Source: Caccoplasma intestinavium | GTDB taxonomy: Bacteria > Bacteroidota > Bacteroidia > Bacteroidales > UBA11471 | Length of the DNA: 64,000 bases | Assembly (NCBI GenBank): GCA_018715885.1 | Contig: DVKT01000034.1 | Span: forward strand, 62,001 to 126,000 | Direction: 5' to 3' | In this document: one piece after another, positions 54,222 through 61,754 of the stretch | Numbering within the stretch: the stretch's first letter is position 1 | Layout of the letters: every line of letters starts with the position of its first letter | Notes under the pieces: model-generated | Database searches by the model: none | Told to the model about the DNA's origin: nothing | Seen by the model: only the letters and a program-made list of their open reading frames with translations | Translations under genes and position numbers: made by a program

Positions 54222-55211
54222 ATGAAAAAACGTAATATTGCCGTAGTTTTCGGGGGATATTCTTCCGAGAATGTCGTTTCGCGTCATAGTGCGCAGGGAA
54301 TCGCATCATTTCTCGATGCCGAACGTTATGCCATTTATCTGGTGGATATAGAGCGTGATCGTTGGACGGTGGAGCTCGACGGAGAAAGTCCGATAGATAT
54401 CGATCGCAGTGATTTTTCGTTTGTGTATGGCGGAGAAAAGATTCTTTTCGATTTGGCTTATATAACCATACACGGCGATCCCGGAGAAAATGGTATTTTG
54501 CAGGGTTATTTCGATATGTTGGGCATTCCTTATTCTTGTTGCGGGGTGTTTGCCGCTGCGCTTACTTTCAACAAGTTTGTCTGCAACCGCTTCCTTTCCC
54601 AGCTTGGTTTCCATGTTGCCAAGGCATTGCGTATCGGAGCCGGTGAAGAGGTTACTCCGCAACAGGTCGCCGATGCGGTAGGTTTTCCTTGCTTTATCAA
54701 GCCCAATCAAGGGGGGTCGAGTTTCGGTACGACCAAAGTGAAAAACCTCGATGAGGTACTTCCTGCCATAGCAGCTGCCCGTGCCGAAGATGACGGCGAG
54801 GTACTTGTCGAGTCGTTCCTGTCGGGTACGGAAGTCTCTTGCGGTTGTTATAAGACACAGTCGGGAATGACTGCATTGCCGGTAACGGAAGTAATCAGTA
54901 AAAATGAATTTTTCGATTATGAAGCCAAATACACGGCATCGAGGGTCGAGGAGATTACTCCTGCTCGTATTTCCGATGCTTTGACCCGCGAGATACAAGA
55001 ACTTACTGCCCGCATCTATGATAGTATAGGCTGCAAAGGAATTATCCGGGCCGATTATATCATCGTAGACGGCACGCCTTATTTGCTCGAAGTCAATACG
55101 ACACCCGGCATGACTGTTACCAGCTTTATTCCCCAGCAGGTGCGTGCAGCCGGTCTTGATATGAAAAGCGTGTTGACCGAGTTGATTGAGACGGAATTAT
55201 CACACCGTTGA
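54222..55211 (+). CDS. ddl: D-alanine-D-alanine ligase
   Basis: A 329-residue ATP-grasp enzyme using the ATG at 54222; an in-frame TTG at 54210 would add four residues. It has VVFGGYSSENVVSRHSA near the start, the ATP-grasp loop GGSSFGTTKV, the serine loop SFLSGTEVSCG and the metal-binding EVNTTPGMT. It makes the D-Ala-D-Ala used in peptidoglycan. Its neighbours (PASTA protein, pseudouridine synthase, acyltransferase) form a rightward cluster. Confidence 0.95.
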   Translation: MKKRNIAVVFGGYSSENVVSRHSAQGIASFLDAERYAIYLVDIERDRWTVELDGESPIDIDRSDFSFVYGGEKILFDLAYITIHGDPGENGILQGYFDMLGIPYSCCGVFAAALTFNKFVCNRFLSQLGFHVAKALRIGAGEEVTPQQVADAVGFPCFIKPNQGGSSFGTTKVKNLDEVLPAIAAARAEDDGEVLVESFLSGTEVSCGCYKTQSGMTALPVTEVISKNEFFDYEAKYTASRVEEITPARISDALTREIQELTARIYDSIGCKGIIRADYIIVDGTPYLLEVNTTPGMTVTSFIPQQVRAAGLDMKSVLTELIETELSHR

Positions 55212-55246
55212 AGATTGCAAGAAAAAATTCCAATTCCCGATATTTT

Positions 55247-56398
55247 ATGGAACAGACATTCGATTTCGATGAGATACGTCCCTATGAAGGAGAAGAAGTT
55301 GCGGCGGCAGCGGAGCGATTGTGTAAGGAGGAGCTTTTCTGTAAGGCCATAGCTTATGTAGTTCCCGATACGGAAGCGTTTTTGCACACATTGTCGGCCT
55401 GCCGTACCGTCGATGATTTCCAGTTGCAGTTGGCTTTGCCATTTCTGAATGCGTTGGCAAAGAATACGTCGGCCGGACTTACTCATGCCGGTTTTTCCGG
55501 ACTTTCGTCACAAGGGTGTTATACTTACATATCCAATCACCGGGATATCACGCTCGACTCGGCTTTTCTCAATGTCGTGTTGCATGTTAATGAGTTTGAT
55601 ACTTGTGAAATAGCTATAGGAGATAATTTGCTGATTTATCCGTGGATTGTCGATTTTGTGCGGCTAAATAAAAGTTTTATCGTCAATCGAAGTGTTTCCC
55701 GTCGACAGATGCTCGAAGTATCCTGTCGCCTTTCAGCCTATATGCACTATGCCATACGGGATAAAAAACAGTCGATATGGATTGCCCAACGGGAAGGTCG
55801 GGCCAAGAACTCCGACGACCGCACGCAGGAAAGCCTCGTGAAGATGTTTGCTTTAAGTGGTGGGGGAGATTTCCTTTCCAATATCCGGGTTTTGAATCTC
55901 GTGCCGGTTGCCATTTCTTATGAATACGACCCTTGTGATTATCTCAAAGCGCAGGAGATGCAGCTCAAACGCGATGATGCCGGATACAAGAAACAGCCTT
56001 CCGATGATTTGAAAAATATGGCTACCGGTATTACGGGGTATAAAGGTCGCATACATTTCGAGGCGGCTTCTCCAATCAATTCTCTTCTTGAACAGATACC
56101 TGACGGAACTCCCCGTTCGGAGTTGGCCGTCGCTGTCGGACATATTATCGACAAGTCGATACATACTCATTATCGTTTATATCCGGGAAATTATGCCGCT
56201 TATGACGAATTGTGGGGAGAAGGCTCGATGTCGGGCTGTTATACCGGGAAAGAGAAAGATGAATTTGATCGTTATTTGCAAAGCCGTATTGATAAAATAG
56301 ATATACCGGGCAAAGATGAGTCTTTTTTACGGGAGCGTTTGCTCGAAATGTATGCTTATCCCGTGAGGAATCAGTTAAAGGCTTGTTCCGATAAGTGA
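55247..56398 (+). CDS. PlsC-like acyltransferase family protein
   Basis: A 383-residue protein. The block NHRDITLDSAFLN (His98 to Asp104 by my numbering) resembles the HX4D catalytic motif of glycerolipid acyltransferases but with one extra residue between His and Asp. A second block, EGRAKNSDDRTQESLVKMF, resembles the glycerol-phosphate-binding EGxR region. A third, LVPVAISYEYDP, follows. No membrane segment is obvious. It probably adds an acyl chain to a lipid. The ATG at 55247 was preferred over a TTG at 55208 that overlaps the ddl stop. Confidence 0.8.
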   Translation: MEQTFDFDEIRPYEGEEVAAAAERLCKEELFCKAIAYVVPDTEAFLHTLSACRTVDDFQLQLALPFLNALAKNTSAGLTHAGFSGLSSQGCYTYISNHRDITLDSAFLNVVLHVNEFDTCEIAIGDNLLIYPWIVDFVRLNKSFIVNRSVSRRQMLEVSCRLSAYMHYAIRDKKQSIWIAQREGRAKNSDDRTQESLVKMFALSGGGDFLSNIRVLNLVPVAISYEYDPCDYLKAQEMQLKRDDAGYKKQPSDDLKNMATGITGYKGRIHFEAASPINSLLEQIPDGTPRSELAVAVGHIIDKSIHTHYRLYPGNYAAYDELWGEGSMSGCYTGKEKDEFDRYLQSRIDKIDIPGKDESFLRERLLEMYAYPVRNQLKACSDK

Positions 56399-56403
56399 AT
56401 TTG

Positions 56404-56450
56404 AAAAGGAAAAACGGTCAGATACATTGCATCTAACCGTTTTTCCTTTT
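56404..56450. terminator. Bidirectional terminator between acyltransferase gene and tRNA-Thr
   Basis: Fifteen-base arms (56404-56418, 56436-56450) with a 17-base loop and T-runs on both strands. It ends the rightward gene cluster and the leftward tRNA-Thr transcript. Confidence 0.85.
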
Positions 56451-56452
56451 TG

Positions 56453-56526
56453 AGCCGATAGGGGGATTCGAACCCTCGACCCCGAGATTACAAATCACGT
56501 GCTCTGGCCAACTGAGCTATATCGGC
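56453..56526 (-). tRNA. tRNA-Thr (anticodon TGT)
   Basis: A 74-base cloverleaf, leftward. Acceptor GCCGATA/TATCGGC with T at the discriminator, D-stem GCTC/GAGC, anticodon loop TTTGTAA and TTCGAAT T-loop. No CCA is encoded. The anticodon stem has a T-T mismatch and the T-stem an A-C mismatch, so correct folding depends on the rest. The anticodon reads ACA. Confidence 0.9.
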
Positions 56527-56528
56527 AA

Positions 56529-56629
56529 GCGGGTAAGCGATCTACATCGCGCCGCTACGACCTGCTACCCTTGCTGCGGTCAAGCCCTGGGGGGATTGAC
56601 AGGGAGCTGGCCGTGTAGGACTTACCCGC
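56529..56629 (-). ncRNA. ffs: Signal recognition particle RNA (4.5S type)
   Basis: About 101 bases, leftward. The ends GCGGGTAAG and CTTACCCGC pair. The middle contains CCCAGGGCTTGACCGCAGCAAGGGTAGC on the RNA strand, the asymmetric loop and GNRA-like tip of SRP domain IV that binds Ffh. Only a small bacterial SRP RNA without Alu domain fits. The exact 5' and 3' ends are uncertain by a few bases. It lies three bases ahead of tRNA-Thr. Confidence 0.85.
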
Positions 56630-56631
56630 CG

Positions 56632-56662
56632 CAAAAGTAGGTAATTTTTTTATACCTGCAAG
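56632..56662 (-). promoter_or_regulatory. Promoter of the SRP RNA - tRNA-Thr unit
   Basis: Minus strand: CTTG (56662-56659), a 19-base spacer and TACTTTTG (56639-56632). The expected transcription start matches the SRP RNA 5' end near 56629. Confidence 0.7.
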
Positions 56663-56809
56663 CGATTCTTTACAAAAAAATGAAGCTCTTTTTTGTAAGT
56701 CGCTTATTTATAGTTCTGTGTAAGATTCTTTTCTACTCGATTTTTGAGCCGATAAAAATATGTGTTGTATATTTATGGCTGTGATCCGATGCAATTACGG
56801 TAAAAATCA

Positions 56810-56817
56810 TACCTTTG
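56810..56817 (+). promoter_or_regulatory. Promoter -7 element of the DUF4199 gene
   Basis: TACCTTTG, about 27 bases before the ATG at 56844; no good -33 is seen. Confidence 0.55.
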
Positions 56818-56843
56818 TACAATATAATAAATAAAAATCGTTT

Positions 56844-57392
56844 ATGGTTGAGCAACCCAAAAAGACATTGACTTTCTGTGCGATGCAATATGGCATTTAT
56901 ATGGGGGTGTATCTTTTTATGACTTTCCTTTTTTCGGTATGGAGTCGATATGCTTCTATATTCAATACGTTGGGTGCCCTTTTGCTCATAGCAACACCTG
57001 CGGCCGTATATCTTATTATGAGCCATTTTGTGCGTCGGCAGGGTTGGCCTTGCCGCTTTGTCATTCTATGGCTCTTGGGTATATGCGTGTTTTTTTTCGC
57101 TGCGCTTATCAGCGGATTGGGAGAGTATGTGTATTGCCAGTATATCGATCCCGATTTTATTCCTGAGCAGATCGATGCCATGTTGAAAGTCCTGGAAAGC
57201 GCCGAACTCGATTCTCCCGAAATGAGTGATTTCATAGCGACGATGCGTTCGGGATTTGAGCATGGTGCACTTCCCACAGCTATTGAGTTGGTTTTCCAGA
57301 TGATTTGGACAAAAGTCTTTCTCGGTTCGCTTCTGTCGATATTTGTCGCTCTTTTTGTATGCATGTACTACCATTTCCAAAAATCTAAATAA
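56844..57392 (+). CDS. DUF4199 membrane protein
   Basis: A 182-residue protein with four membrane helices (about residues 11-32, 38-60, 67-92, 150-176) and the family-like start KTLTFCAMQYGIYMGVYLF. DUF4199 is a Bacteroidota family of unknown function often found beside a GT2 glycosyltransferase, as here (5-base gap). I suggest it assists that enzyme, for example in lipid-linked sugar transfer. This is inference from position. Confidence 0.88.
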   Translation: MVEQPKKTLTFCAMQYGIYMGVYLFMTFLFSVWSRYASIFNTLGALLLIATPAAVYLIMSHFVRRQGWPCRFVILWLLGICVFFFAALISGLGEYVYCQYIDPDFIPEQIDAMLKVLESAELDSPEMSDFIATMRSGFEHGALPTAIELVFQMIWTKVFLGSLLSIFVALFVCMYYHFQKSK

Positions 57393-57397
57393 CTATC

Positions 57398-58360
57398 ATG
57401 GATATATCCGTAATCGTTCCTTTGTACAATGAGGCTGAGTCGTTGCCCGAATTGTCGGCATGGATAACCCGAGTCATGGACTCGAACTGCTTTACTTACG
57501 AAGTCATATTTATCGATGACGGGAGTACCGATGATTCTTGGCGGGTGATAGAGTCGCTTAAAGCCGAAAATCCTTGTCTGAAAGGAGTGAAATTCCGTCG
57601 TAATTATGGAAAATCTCCTGCATTGCATACCGGTTTTACCCGGGCGCAAGGCGATGTGGTCATTACGATGGATGCCGATTTGCAAGACAGTCCCGATGAA
57701 ATTCCGGAACTTTACCGAATGATTACCGTCGAGGGGTACGATATGGTTTCGGGGTGGAAAAAGAAACGTTACGACCCTTTGTCCAAAACGCTTCCGACAA
57801 AACTGTTCAATGCGACGGCACGCATGATTACAGGCATTCATTTGCATGATTTCAATTGCGGCTTGAAAGCCTATCGCAATGAAGTCGTGAAACATATCGA
57901 GGTCTATGGCGATATGCACCGGGATATACCATTCTTGGTAAAAAGTGCCGGCTTTTCCCGTATCGGGGAGAAAGTCGTGCATCATCAGGCCCGCAAGTAC
58001 GGGAAGACGAAATTCGGTATGAGCCGCTTTATAAACGGTTATCTCGACCTGATGACTTTGTGGTTCTTTTCCAAATTTTCGGAAAAACCCATGCATTTTT
58101 TCGGCTTGTTGGGCAGCCTCATGTTTGTTATCGGCTTTTTTGCGGCAGTTGCCGTCGGTGCTTATAAGCTTTATGCCTTATGGCATGATATGCCTTATCG
58201 CCTGGTAACCGACTCGCCTTACTTTTTTATCGCCCTTACCATGATGATATTGGGCACACTGCTTTTCCTGTCGGGCTTTTTGGGAGAACTTATTTCCCGC
58301 AATGCTCCGGGACGTAACCATTATAATATAGAAAAAGATATAGATGATCGATTGGCGTAA
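57398..58360 (+). CDS. GT2 glycosyltransferase, DPM1/GtrB-like
   Basis: A 320-residue protein. The GT-A domain has VIVPLYNEAESLPEL, the DXD-like FIDDGSTDDSW, NYGKSPALHTGFTRAQGDVVITMDADLQDSPDEIPEL and KWRKK-type HHQARKYGKTKFG. Two C-terminal membrane helices span about 235-300. This is the layout of polyprenyl-phosphate mannosyl/glucosyl transferases, which make lipid-linked sugars on the cytoplasmic membrane side. It overlaps the next gene by 17 bases and follows the DUF4199 gene by 5. Confidence 0.92.
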   Translation: MDISVIVPLYNEAESLPELSAWITRVMDSNCFTYEVIFIDDGSTDDSWRVIESLKAENPCLKGVKFRRNYGKSPALHTGFTRAQGDVVITMDADLQDSPDEIPELYRMITVEGYDMVSGWKKKRYDPLSKTLPTKLFNATARMITGIHLHDFNCGLKAYRNEVVKHIEVYGDMHRDIPFLVKSAGFSRIGEKVVHHQARKYGKTKFGMSRFINGYLDLMTLWFFSKFSEKPMHFFGLLGSLMFVIGFFAAVAVGAYKLYALWHDMPYRLVTDSPYFFIALTMMILGTLLFLSGFLGELISRNAPGRNHYNIEKDIDDRLA

Positions 58361-58889
58361 ATATCGTATATTGAAGCGTAGGATTGCCGGCAGGATGAGG
58401 GCTTTCGGCGTGCTTTTCACGTGTATGTTGCCTATGCTTTTTTCTGTTGCCTGCAATACCGAGGCTTGTCTCGAAAGTAAAACCAGCATATTCAGTGCGG
58501 CTTTTTACGCATACGGCGATTCGGCGGCAAAAGTGGTTATAGATTCGGTGTCGGTTTACGGGGTGGGGCAGTTCAAAGATTCGCTTCTTGTCGATACGTC
58601 CAATATATCTTCGTTTCGGGCTACTTTGCGTAGCGACCGTGATACGACGCAATATGTCATACGTTATGACCAGTATAACCTCAATCCCCGGTATAAAAGA
58701 GATACGCTCACATTCGTGTATCATACCTATATCGAGTTTGAGTCGGCCGAATGCGGAGCTATGTATAATTATGTCATCGATGATTTTCGGTATACGACGT
58801 GGCAAATCGTCGATGCCGAGTTGATGACTTCCGAGGTAGATAATCAAGATGTCGAAAACGTTCGTCTCTATTATTATGTGGTCGAGTAA
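58344..58889 (+). CDS. DUF6452 family lipoprotein
   Basis: A 181-residue protein with a lipoprotein-like start: charged residues, a hydrophobic segment (about 21-36) and Cys at residue 37 after FSVA. The body is beta-rich with conserved-looking FTLVYHTYIEFESAECGAMYNY and Cys residues. This fits DUF6452 of Bacteroidota, function unknown. It overlaps the glycosyltransferase gene before it by 17 bases and the next gene by 41. Confidence 0.82.
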   Translation: MIDWRKYRILKRRIAGRMRAFGVLFTCMLPMLFSVACNTEACLESKTSIFSAAFYAYGDSAAKVVIDSVSVYGVGQFKDSLLVDTSNISSFRATLRSDRDTTQYVIRYDQYNLNPRYKRDTLTFVYHTYIEFESAECGAMYNYVIDDFRYTTWQIVDAELMTSEVDNQDVENVRLYYYVVE

Positions 58890-59613
58890 TCGTTTCTTGA
58901 GTATATTGTGTGCTGTGGTGATGTTGCTATTGTCGGGAATATCATTATCGGCGGCTGAAAAGCAAAAAAGCAAGCGTCTTGAAGACGGTTCACTTTATCG
59001 TTATCCGTTGTTGGACGGGCTGATTGTCGGTGTTGACCTTTTTCAGCCGGTCGTTTCGCTGTTCGGGCAGCAGTATGCCAATTATCAGGTATCTCTCGAA
59101 GTGAGTTTCCATAATCGGTTTTTCCCGATTTGGGAAACGGGCATCGGGTGGGCCGACAATACGCCTGATGATGGGAATTTTACTTATAAAGTATCGCCGA
59201 CGTTATACAACCGTTTGGGGGTACTTTATAATTTCAATTATAATTCCACAGCTCCGGGGTATATCTATATGGGGTTGTTGTATGGATTCTCGGTCTTTTC
59301 TTATGATATTACCGATATAGACCTCAGTTCGGGGTATTGGGGAACCAATAATAAGGCTGCCATTTACGATTGCCATTCGCGGGCTCAATGGTTGGAGCCG
59401 CTTGCTGGTATCCGGGTAAATCTGTACAAGGGGCTTAAAATGGGTTTTTCGGTGCGATATAAAGTCTTGCTCAAAGCCAAGAACGATGAGACGACCCGTC
59501 CGTGGATAATTCCCGGTATGGGAAAACGCAGCGGAGGTTTTGATTTTACCTATTCGCTTTACTATCAGATTCCTGTTAAGACGAAGAAACGTAATGTAAT
59601 TGCAGGGGATTAG
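58849..59613 (+). CDS. DUF6048 family outer-membrane-type protein
   Basis: A 254-residue protein with a signal peptide (cleaved near residue 35) and a beta-barrel-like body rich in Tyr, Phe and alternating residues (GLLYGFSVFSYDITDIDLSSGYWG, AGIRVNLYKGLKMGFSVRYKVLLKAKNDETTRP). It matches DUF6048 of Bacteroidota; function unknown. The gene starts 41 bases inside the DUF6452 gene (another ATG at 58876 shortens the overlap to 14). The two are almost certainly translated from one message and probably work together in the envelope. Confidence 0.85.
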   Translation: MSKTFVSIIMWSSNRFLSILCAVVMLLLSGISLSAAEKQKSKRLEDGSLYRYPLLDGLIVGVDLFQPVVSLFGQQYANYQVSLEVSFHNRFFPIWETGIGWADNTPDDGNFTYKVSPTLYNRLGVLYNFNYNSTAPGYIYMGLLYGFSVFSYDITDIDLSSGYWGTNNKAAIYDCHSRAQWLEPLAGIRVNLYKGLKMGFSVRYKVLLKAKNDETTRPWIIPGMGKRSGGFDFTYSLYYQIPVKTKKRNVIAGD

Positions 59614-59651
59614 TTTTCTCTTTTTGCGATGTATGTGTATTATTACAGTCT

Positions 59652-59697
59652 ACGGCAAGCCTTTCGAACATTCGGAAAGACTTGCCGTTTCTTTTTG
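59652..59697 (+). terminator. Terminator after the DUF6048 gene
   Basis: Outer arms ACGGCAAG/CTTGCCGT (59652-59659, 59681-59688) with an inner imperfect stem and following T-run, between two convergent genes. Confidence 0.75.
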
Positions 59698-59710
59698 TTG
59701 GGAAGTTATA

Positions 59711-60301
59711 TTAGAATTTCTGATCCATTCGATTCCCGTTGGAGAAGAGTGTCGATTGGGCGTTTTTGATGACGAGTTTGTGGGTTGTACTTTTAGCGGT
59801 CGGCTTTTCCGTCAGATAGGCTTGTGCTTTTTTCCTGGCGATAAAGATGCGGCTTTTTACCGTACCGAGGGGGATATTCATCTTGTCGGCAATCTCTTGG
59901 TATTTATATCCCGATACATACATGCGAAAAGGAATACTGTATTCTTTGTTTAATATGTCTATGGCATGTTCGATGTCCTGCATGGTGCAACGGGAGTCGG
60001 CCGACTCGGTGGTTCCGTACATAAGATCGTTCGGGGCAGTTTCGTATTCTTTGTCGCTTCTTGATATGCGGACTTGGTCGGCACTCCTGCATTGGTTGAT
60101 GAAAAGGTTTCTCATGATTGTATATAGCCAGCCTCCGAGATTGGTCGAATCGGTAAATTTTTCGAAATTGCAAAGGGCTTTTAAAAAGACCGATTGTGTT
60201 AAATCAGAAGCATCATCTTCGTTCTTGGTTAAGTAAAAAGCTGATTGCCATAAAGGTTTTTGATTTGCGACTAAATAGTCTGCCATTTCTTTCTTTGTCA
60301 T
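59711..60301 (-). CDS. ECF-type RNA polymerase sigma factor
   Basis: A 196-residue protein. Region 2 (about 20-90) has the ECF pattern DDASDLTQSVFLKALCNFEKF and NLGGWLYTIMRNLFIN; region 4 (about 125-170) has the helix-turn-helix YKYQEIADKMNIPLGTVKSRIFIARKKA. It would direct polymerase to a small set of promoters. No anti-sigma gene lies next to it in the window, and the gene is followed by convergent DUF6048. The C-terminal extra segment (about 170-196, Lys-rich) is unusual but not long. What signal controls it is unknown. Confidence 0.92.
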   Translation of the reverse strand: MTKKEMADYLVANQKPLWQSAFYLTKNEDDASDLTQSVFLKALCNFEKFTDSTNLGGWLYTIMRNLFINQCRSADQVRISRSDKEYETAPNDLMYGTTESADSRCTMQDIEHAIDILNKEYSIPFRMYVSGYKYQEIADKMNIPLGTVKSRIFIARKKAQAYLTEKPTAKSTTHKLVIKNAQSTLFSNGNRMDQKF

Positions 60302-60603
60302 AATTGTAAATTTTAATCGTTATAAAATAAGTAATATCGAGATGAATGCTTTTTTACTATATTGTTTTTTGGGCTATTTTGATATATTCGGTATGTAATG
60401 GAATAATATTTTTTAGTGCTTTTAATTCTTAAAACCGAATGTTTCTATTTGCAGAATAAAGATTTTTTGTTTATTTTGTCAGAAAAATATAGTAAGTGCA
60501 TTTATTTTGTGCGATTGTTTTGATTGATGTTGTAGCAAAGATATAAATATAATCAATATATTTACTATATTTCATATATAAAATAACTATATTTAACTAT
60601 ATT
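60302..60603. repeat. AT-rich regulatory region with ACTATATT repeats
   Basis: The 302 bases between the divergent sigma factor and S24-like genes are very AT-rich. ACTATATT occurs rightward at 60356, 60564, 60586 and 60596, and inverted at 60486-60493. The last three copies begin 22 and 10 bases apart, close to whole turns of the helix, and the last ends at the regulator start codon. They could be operators. I see no strong promoter of the TAnnTTTG type for the rightward gene. Confidence 0.55.
60536..60543 (-). promoter_or_regulatory. Possible promoter of the sigma factor gene
   Basis: Minus-strand TATCTTTG, about 235 bases before the ATG at 60301; it overlaps the repeat region. Distance is long, so this is uncertain. 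Confidence 0.35.
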
Positions 60604-61557
60604 ATGGAAACAAAAGAAATTATACTCCAATTAATCACGGATGTAGGACTGAATGCAAAACAGTTTGCCGAGAGCATAGGGGCTACGCCTACCCAAATAT
60701 ATGATTTACAATCGGGAAAAATAAAGAAGATTACCGATAGAATGGCCGATAAAATACTTTCTCGATATAATAGGTATAGCCGGTTGTGGTTACTTACCGG
60801 TGAAGGACCCAAGTATAGGGATTTGCCATACCATGAGGTTTCGAATTTAATATCGGAAAGTGTTATAAGCAGAACCGAAAATGAAATGAAGCTTCTGTCT
60901 CCGGCGCTGGATTCGATGTCTGTCGGCTGGTTGCCCGACAATGGGATTATAGAGCGGATAAAGAATGTCATAATAAACAAGGGGCTGACCGAAGAAGAGT
61001 TTGCTCATGCAATAAATGTTCCCGAAAGTGCCTTGAAGGAGGTGTTTTTGCGGGGTATACAATCCGACATTATCGTGCTGGTATCTATTATCAAAACTTA
61101 TAAAGACATATCGGCAAAATGGTTGTTGACGGGTCTCGGTGATATGGGTGATTATAAAGTTCCAGTGTTGCCAAAAGAGATTTATTATGAAAAGAATGTA
61201 GATGTATATGATTATGTGAAAAAAAATGCAAAAAATATTCGGTATTCATCTGTTATAAAACAATTTTCAAAATATAATCTCGTGTATGAGGTGTCGGGCG
61301 ACTGGATGCTGCCCGATTTTAAACCGGGCGATATGCTGGCGCTTGTCGAAGTGCCCGAAAATGCACCTATTATGAACGGTAGTCCTTATGTTATAGATAC
61401 AATGAGTACAGGATTGATCTTCCGGTTGATTTATCAGCAGGAAGACGGATTGCTTTGCCGTTCTTTCAATGATGATCGATTTGCACCTTTTTCGATTGCC
61501 CGAGACGATATATATAATATATACAGAGTAATCGGCATGTTGCGAACAAACGTGTGA
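60604..61557 (+). CDS. S24-like regulator with two HTH domains
   Basis: A 317-residue protein. Two helix-turn-helix domains in tandem (about 1-72 and 111-182) each end in a WLLTGxG motif. The C-terminal part (about 220-315) resembles the S24/LexA repressor domain (YEVSGDWMLPDFKPGDM, GLIFRLIYQQ). At the usual catalytic Ser site the sequence reads Trp234, and at the Lys site Arg274, so self-cleavage is unlikely. It therefore looks like a dimeric DNA-binding regulator with a dead protease fold. It lies behind an AT-rich repeat region, divergent from a sigma factor gene. I see no phage genes nearby. Confidence 0.82.
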   Translation: METKEIILQLITDVGLNAKQFAESIGATPTQIYDLQSGKIKKITDRMADKILSRYNRYSRLWLLTGEGPKYRDLPYHEVSNLISESVISRTENEMKLLSPALDSMSVGWLPDNGIIERIKNVIINKGLTEEEFAHAINVPESALKEVFLRGIQSDIIVLVSIIKTYKDISAKWLLTGLGDMGDYKVPVLPKEIYYEKNVDVYDYVKKNAKNIRYSSVIKQFSKYNLVYEVSGDWMLPDFKPGDMLALVEVPENAPIMNGSPYVIDTMSTGLIFRLIYQQEDGLLCRSFNDDRFAPFSIARDDIYNIYRVIGMLRTNV

Positions 61558-61621
61558 TGTATCCCCAAAATACAGATGTGTGTGGAGGGTCGAATCTGTC
61601 AGATATTTTTGCGGCAGGAAA

Positions 61622-61654
61622 TTTGGCGGTTATGCCGTGAAGTTGTTATCTTTG
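61622..61654 (+). promoter_or_regulatory. Promoter of the GH28 gene
   Basis: TTTG (61622-61625) and TATCTTTG (61647-61654) with a 21-base spacer, a full consensus match. It gives a leader of about 95 bases before the ATG at 61755. Confidence 0.72.
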
Positions 61655-61754
61655 TCGGGAGATCTGTTTGGGGAAGGGTATGACCGACCATACGAATTTG
61701 CTCTGGCTTGCGAAAACGAAGTATACATTGAATATTTATCAAAAAAGAAAATCC

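Noticed and set aside
61668..61754. Upstream extension of the GH28 gene
   Set aside because: Would place the signal peptide 29 residues from the start; the real start is the ATG directly before the signal sequence.
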